Below the pieces are notes generated by a model that was not told the DNA's origin, ran no database searches, and saw only the letters and a program-made list of their open reading frames with translations. From contig JACFNY010000005.1 of NCBI GenBank assembly GCA_019454625.1, positions 1 through 19,437 on the forward strand: a DNA stretch of 19,437 nt, in the 5' to 3' direction. Each line of letters starts with the position of its first letter. The first letter of the stretch is position 1. The DNA comes from Sphingomonadaceae bacterium. Lineage in GTDB: Bacteria; Pseudomonadota; Alphaproteobacteria; Sphingomonadales; Sphingomonadaceae. Shown here piece by piece: positions 15,991 through 19,437 of the stretch. A program made the position numbers and the translations under genes.

Positions 15991-16006
15991 TGGCCCGGCC
16001 CTTGCT
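15991..16006 (+). promoter_or_regulatory. Sigma-54 (-24/-12) promoter of the PEP-CTERM protease gene
   Basis: TGGCCCG-N4-TTGCT matches the consensus TGGCACG-N4-TTGCW at all fixed positions but one (A to C). The -24 GG (15992-15993) and -12 GC (16004-16005) are exactly 12 bp apart, as required. Transcription would start near 16017, leaving a leader of about 79 nt before ATG 16096. That leader contains a small hairpin (16051-16056 with 16063-16068). rpoN is encoded in this window. Confidence 0.7.
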
Positions 16007-16095
16007 TGGCTGATCCCATCTGCGTGTCCGCCACGCGGCACGCCGTGCGTACCCCTGCTGGGAGGGGTCTGCGTCTCTAGTGTCAGGGTGGGAAA

Positions 16096-17262
16096 ATGAA
16101 AAAATCCAGTCTTGCCGGGCCTTGCGCGATCGCGCTGGGGCTCATCGCTTCGTCCTCGGCGCTCGCCGGCGGAATCACGAAGATTTCACTGGCCGACAAC
16201 AAGGCCCTGTTGCAGCCGAAGCTGGTGGTTTCCAGCCTTAGCCAGGTCAACGACCCGCAGTTCAAGGTGGGGGCAAGCGCCTACTCGGGCGTCGGCGGCC
16301 TCATCATGAACACCGATGAACTGGACGCGGCGGGCTTCATCACCGTCTGCACCGGCACGTTCATCGCCGCGGATGTCGTCGTCACGGCGGCGCACTGCGT
16401 CGATGCGCCCGATCTCAACCGCATCCGGTTCCGCACCGGCGCCGGTAACGGGCTCGCGGGGTCGACCTTCGACGCCGAGTACGAAGCGTTCAGCTACTGG
16501 GTGCATCCGGGCTTCAATTTCCCCGAGAACGACATCGCCTTTATCAAGCTCAAGAAATCGGCGTCTAACGGCGAGGAAATCTACGGCGTCTATACCGGTG
16601 GCGACGAACTCGGACAGGTTCACACCAAGGTCGGCTTCGGCACGACGGGCGAGGGCACGGCCGGCACGCGCGGCCTGACGCCCGCAGCCGACGATTTCGA
16701 CAAGCGCGCGGGCAACAACATCTACGAAGCGCTCGGCAGCGACATCTTCGAGGATGTCGGCGACGGCGTGCTGCTGTTCGACTTCGACAGCGGGCTCGAC
16801 GAGAACGACGTGTTCGGCACGGTCGACCGGATGTTCTGCGGCGGCCTCGAGTTCTGCTTCACGCATGACACCGGCGTCGTCATCGACGGCGTGCGTACCG
16901 AGGTGAACAGCTCGGGCGGCGATTCAGGCGGCCCCACCTTCATCGACGGTCTGATCGCCGGCATCACGTCGTTCGGCATCACGGGTGCGGTGTTCGACGG
17001 CGCCTGCGGTCCGGGGTTCATCGACCCCGATTCGAACGCGCCGGGTGTCGATGTCGGCGTCACGCCGGTGTCGAACGCCTGCACCAACTCCAGCTTCGGC
17101 GAGATGTCGGGCGACACGCGCGTGTCGTTCTACCTCGACGAGATCTACGCGATGCTTCGGGGCGACCTGCGCATGATCTGGCTGCCGGAGCCGGGCATGA
17201 TCGGCCTGTTCGGTCTCGGCGTCGTGGGTGCGCTCGCCGCGCGGCGGCGCAGGCGCGCGTAA
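16096..17262 (+). CDS. Secreted trypsin-like serine protease with PEP-CTERM sorting signal
   Basis: The product has 388 residues. A signal peptide (about 1-24, ending SALA) precedes a chymotrypsin-fold (S1) domain with an intact triad: H100 in TAAHC, D146 in ENDIAFIKL and S277 in GGDSGGP. C85 and C101 are placed for the usual disulfide beside the His. A long acidic insert lies between Asp and Ser (about 195-260). The C-terminus is a classic PEP-CTERM signal: LPEPG (363-367), a hydrophobic helix (about 368-382) and a final Arg cluster. This should be recognised and cleaved by an exosortase (not in this window), leading to release or surface attachment. The SD-like AGGGTGGGA lies just before ATG 16096. 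It has its own sigma-54 promoter and terminator, so it is a single-gene unit. The substrate is unknown. Confidence 0.92.
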   Translation: MKKSSLAGPCAIALGLIASSSALAGGITKISLADNKALLQPKLVVSSLSQVNDPQFKVGASAYSGVGGLIMNTDELDAAGFITVCTGTFIAADVVVTAAHCVDAPDLNRIRFRTGAGNGLAGSTFDAEYEAFSYWVHPGFNFPENDIAFIKLKKSASNGEEIYGVYTGGDELGQVHTKVGFGTTGEGTAGTRGLTPAADDFDKRAGNNIYEALGSDIFEDVGDGVLLFDFDSGLDENDVFGTVDRMFCGGLEFCFTHDTGVVIDGVRTEVNSSGGDSGGPTFIDGLIAGITSFGITGAVFDGACGPGFIDPDSNAPGVDVGVTPVSNACTNSSFGEMSGDTRVSFYLDEIYAMLRGDLRMIWLPEPGMIGLFGLGVVGALAARRRRRA

Positions 17263-17297
17263 GTTCCTCCCCCGGAACGCCCTGCGTTCCATACATG

Positions 17298-17336
17298 GGC
17301 ATCGCCGTCAGAAATCGACGGCGATGCCTTTTCTTT
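17298..17336 (+). terminator. Rho-independent terminator of the protease gene, inside the convergent gene
   Basis: A perfect 12-bp stem (17298-17309 with 17317-17328) closes a 7-nt loop, followed by TTTTCTTT (17329-17336). It lies 36 nt after the protease stop. The right arm and T run lie within the coding end of the minus-strand SDHAF4-like gene. On the minus strand no T run follows the hairpin, so it is directional. Confidence 0.88.
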
Positions 17337-17451
17337 CCCAGTCGCCGTAGCGCACGGGATCGGGACCGGCAGGGCCGCCTTCTTCCTTCAGGTTCGGCGC
17401 CTCATAGGGCTTCGCAGGCTTTTCGGCTTTCGCAGGCTTCCGGTCTTCCAT
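17308..17451 (-). CDS. SDHAF4/DUF1674-family small protein
   Basis: This is a 47-residue protein from ATG 17451, with GGAAG 6 nt upstream. The N-terminal half is Lys/Ala/Pro-rich and probably disordered. The C-terminal end, GPDPVRYGDWERKGIAVDF (29-47), is the diagnostic block of DUF1674, the family of mitochondrial succinate dehydrogenase assembly factor 4, which binds flavinylated SdhA. A similar assembly role in this bacterium is inferred from family. Its short length is typical of the bacterial proteins or slightly less. Members are often found near htpX and rsmB in alphaproteobacteria, which fits here. It is divergent from the SDR gene and convergent with the protease gene. Confidence 0.9.
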   Translation of the reverse strand: MEDRKPAKAEKPAKPYEAPNLKEEGGPAGPDPVRYGDWERKGIAVDF

Positions 17452-17533
17452 CGCACTCTTCCACCATATTCATAGCTGTGCGCCCCGCGCTCCGCGCGGC
17501 ACCATGCAGGCGGGATAGAGGGAGGCGGACGAC

Positions 17534-18358
17534 ATGAAAAGCCTTGAAGGCCGGGCGATCGCGGTGACGGGCGCCGGAAGCGGCATCGGGCGCGCGCTGG
17601 CGCTGGGCCTTGCGAAGCGCGGCGCGAGGCTCGCGCTTTCCGACAAGGATGCAGCGGGGCTTGCCGAAACATCGCGGCTGCTCGGCAATTATCCGCACAC
17701 GACCGCCGCGTTCGACGTGACGGACGACGAGGCGCTGAAAAGCTGGATCGACGCAGCCGTGGCCGAATTCGGCGGGCTCGACGGCATCATCAACAACGCC
17801 GGGCTTTCGGTGGTGGCGCCGTTCGCCGATACGCCCAGGGAAGATTTCGACCGGGTGATGGCCGTGAATTTCGGCGCGGTCGTGAACGGCTGCCGCCACG
17901 TCATCCCGCATCTTCGCAAGTCCGCCGATGCGTGGCTGGTGAACATCTCGTCGGTGTTCGGCATGATGGGCTATCCGACCCAGTCCGCCTACAACGCCTC
18001 CAAGTACGCGGTGCGCGGGCTGACCGAGGCGCTGTATCTCGAGCTCGGCGAGACCGATCCGCACATCACCGTGATCCGCGTGCACCCGGGCGGCATCAAG
18101 ACCAACGTCGCGCGCAACGCCAAGTTCATCAAGGGCATGGACGGGCGCACCAACGCGCTCGATTCGGGCGACGAGTTCGAGAAGGCGGCGCGCACCACGC
18201 CCGCCGAGGCGGCCGAGACGATCATCCGCGGCATGGAACGGCGCCGGCACCGCGTGCTGATCGGCGCCGACGCGCGCTTCATCGACTGGATGACGCGGCT
18301 GTTCCCGGTCAGCCATTTCAAGCGCATCGGCCTCATCCTCGGCGGCGGAAAGTCTTGA
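17534..18358 (+). CDS. Short-chain dehydrogenase/reductase (SDR) family oxidoreductase
   Basis: The product has 274 residues from ATG 17534, preceded by GGGAGGCGG. It is a classical SDR: the cofactor loop TGAGSGIG (12-19), NNAG (87-90), and a catalytic set N112, S140, Y153, K157 (YNASK). Asp at 37, at the end of the second strand, suggests NAD(H) rather than NADP(H). The C-terminal extension of about 60 residues, with a basic RRRHRVLIGADARFIDWMTR segment (about 235-255) and a hydrophobic end, resembles SDRs that act on lipophilic substrates at the membrane. The substrate cannot be assigned. It lies upstream of htpX, separated by 56 nt, and divergent from the SDHAF4-like gene. Confidence 0.92.
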   Translation: MKSLEGRAIAVTGAGSGIGRALALGLAKRGARLALSDKDAAGLAETSRLLGNYPHTTAAFDVTDDEALKSWIDAAVAEFGGLDGIINNAGLSVVAPFADTPREDFDRVMAVNFGAVVNGCRHVIPHLRKSADAWLVNISSVFGMMGYPTQSAYNASKYAVRGLTEALYLELGETDPHITVIRVHPGGIKTNVARNAKFIKGMDGRTNALDSGDEFEKAARTTPAEAAETIIRGMERRRHRVLIGADARFIDWMTRLFPVSHFKRIGLILGGGKS

Positions 18359-18414
18359 AGCGGGGCTGATCCATCCCGATAATGTTCACGAGGACCGAAG
18401 GAGCCTCGTGTGAC

Positions 18415-19329
18415 ATGGGTCAGATGAAGACGGTGATGCTGCTGGCGGCGCTGACGGCGCTGTTCATGGGGCTGGGCTACATGCTCGGCGGCAGCGGCGG
18501 CGCATTGATCGCGCTTCTGATTTCCGGCGGCATGAACCTGTTCGCGATCTGGAACGCCGACAAGGTGGTGCTCCGGATGCACAACGCGCGCGAGGTGGAC
18601 GCGCGGAGCGCGCCGGAGTTCGTAGGCCTCGTGAAGACCCTCGCGCAGCGCGCGGGGCTTCCCATGCCGAAGGTGTTCATCATCGAGACCGATGCGCCCA
18701 ATGCCTTCGCGACCGGCCGCAATCCCGAGAACGCTGCCGTTGCCGCGACCACCGGCCTGCTGCGCATCCTCGACCGCGACGAGATCGAGGCCGTGATGGC
18801 GCACGAGCTCGGCCACGTGAAGAACCGCGACACGCTGCTGATGACGGTGACGGCGACGCTGGCGGGCGCGATCTCGATGCTCGGCAATTTCGCGCTGTTC
18901 GCGGGCGGCAACAACCGCAACCCGATCGCGATCATCGCGGCGGTGATCGTCGCCCCGCTCGCCGCGATGCTGGTGCAGATGGCGATCAGCCGCACGCGCG
19001 AATACGGTGCGGACCGCGCGGGCGCGGAGATCAGCGGCAAGCCGATGAAGCTTGCCTCCGCGCTCCAGAAGCTCGCGGCGGGCGCCTCGCGCATCCCGAA
19101 TCCCTACGCGCGGAAGAACCCGGCGGCGGCGCAGCTCTACATCGTCGAGCCGCTGATCGGCGGCGGCATGGACAATCTGTTCTCGACGCATCCGAACCCC
19201 GAGAACCGCGTCGCGGCGCTCGGCCGCATCGCGCAGGAAATGGGGCAGGGCGCGCATCCCGAGAGCATCCGCGAGGCCGCCGAGCGCGGCCGGGTGAGTG
19301 CGCTCGATCCGCTGAAGCGCCGCCGCTGA
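18415..19329 (+). CDS. htpX: Membrane zinc metalloprotease HtpX
   Basis: HtpX (M48B) is an inner-membrane protease that removes damaged membrane proteins along with FtsH. The product has 304 residues from ATG 18415, which has GAAGGAG at 18397-18403, 11 nt upstream. An in-frame ATG at 18382 has no such site. Two N-terminal transmembrane helices (about 5-22 and 28-46) precede the zinc motif HELGH (H130, E131, H134). Two further hydrophobic segments (about 143-163 and 170-190) come before the third ligand, E196 in [19 protein letters not shown] near 265 is also typical. It is followed after two bases by the start of rsmB, so it is probably co-transcribed with it. Confidence 0.96.
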   Translation: MGQMKTVMLLAALTALFMGLGYMLGGSGGALIALLISGGMNLFAIWNADKVVLRMHNAREVDARSAPEFVGLVKTLAQRAGLPMPKVFIIETDAPNAFATGRNPENAAVAATTGLLRILDRDEIEAVMAHELGHVKNRDTLLMTVTATLAGAISMLGNFALFAGGNNRNPIAIIAAVIVAPLAAMLVQMAISRTREYGADRAGAEISGKPMKLASALQKLAAGASRIPNPYARKNPAAAQLYIVEPLIGGGMDNLFSTHPNPENRVAALGRIAQEMGQGAHPESIREAAERGRVSALDPLKRRR

Positions 19330-19331
19330 GC

Positions 19332-19437
19332 GTGGAGCAGGTCTCCGGCGTACCCGCGCGCGCGGCGGCGCTTGCGCTGCTCCAGGCCGTGCTGTGGCGC
19401 GGCGAGCCGCTCGACCGCGCCATCGAGCGCGCGTTTC
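19332..19437 (+). CDS. rsmB: 16S rRNA (cytosine-967-C5) methyltransferase, N-terminal fragment (runs off window)
   Basis: From GTG 19332, 35 codons are open to the window end. The translated start, PARAAALALLQAVLWRGEPL (about 8-27), matches the N-terminal NusB-like RNA-binding domain of RsmB-type methyltransferases. In alphaproteobacteria these commonly follow htpX. Only two bases separate it from the htpX stop, implying coupling. The catalytic domain lies outside, so the call depends on the short N-terminus and context. Confidence 0.75.
   Translation, partial: MEQVSGVPARAAALALLQAVLWRGEPLDRAIERAF

Noticed and set aside
14331..16034. Long minus-strand open frame antisense to tsaD-gpsA
   Set aside because: tsaD and gpsA are unmistakable on the plus strand; the antisense product is low complexity.
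16038..16048. GCACG/CGTGC inverted repeat in the protease leader
   Set aside because: Loop too small to form a stable hairpin and no T run; no clear function.
17989..19257. Long minus-strand open frame over the SDR gene and htpX
   Set aside because: Antisense shadow; the plus-strand genes carry intact catalytic motifs.

Overview
The window looks like chromosomal DNA of a GC-rich alphaproteobacterium, most likely a sphingomonad (order Sphingomonadales). Reasons: very high GC; the gene orders rnd-lptC-lptA-lptB-rpoN, hemC-hemD-mitofilin-like, tsaD-gpsA divergent from hemC, and pyrimidine 5'-nucleotidase-dapD; an SDHAF4-like small protein; and ATGA-type stop/start overlaps throughout. Nearly all of it is core genome, densely packed. 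No tRNA, rRNA, insertion sequence, prophage or CRISPR array is visible. No gene-free stretch exceeds 300 bases; the longest are 1641-1858, 15891-16095 and 8376-8538, and each holds a recognisable signal.

Layout. 1-818: 5' part of argG (minus). 951-1640: secreted four-EF-hand protein, with a strong terminator at 1728-1768. 1859-2065: small zinc-ribbon protein, meeting tail-to-tail, with overlapping stops, a lipoprotein-type subtilisin autotransporter (2062-4380, minus). 4480-6005: pyrimidine 5'-nucleotidase-like HAD phosphatase and dapD (lysine/peptidoglycan precursor). 6017-6038: hairpin that probably ends the long minus-strand run. 6050-13830 (minus, read from 13830 down): hemC, hemD, mitofilin/Mic60-like, TerC family, RNase D-like, lptC, lptA, then a 163-bp spacer, lptB, rpoN. 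13882-15890: tsaD-gpsA, divergent from hemC. 16096-17262: secreted trypsin-like protease with a PEP-CTERM tail. 17308-17451 (minus): a 47-residue SDHAF4-like protein. 17534-18358: SDR dehydrogenase. 18415-19437: htpX and the start of rsmB.

How the parts relate. hemC/hemD make uroporphyrinogen III; LptC/LptA/LptB form the lipopolysaccharide export bridge; rpoN (sigma-54) closes that run. The PEP-CTERM protease has an almost perfect -24/-12 sigma-54 promoter (15991-16006) and a palindrome upstream, so the sigma factor encoded here may drive that exosortase substrate.

The best candidates for something new are: (1) the sigma-54-driven PEP-CTERM trypsin-like protease; (2) the autotransporter subtilisin, whose catalytic His is replaced by Pro while Asp, Asn and Ser remain; (3) the protease terminator, which is embedded in the coding 3' end of the convergent SDHAF4-like gene. 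I see no multi-gene defence, secretion or biosynthetic cluster and do not claim one.
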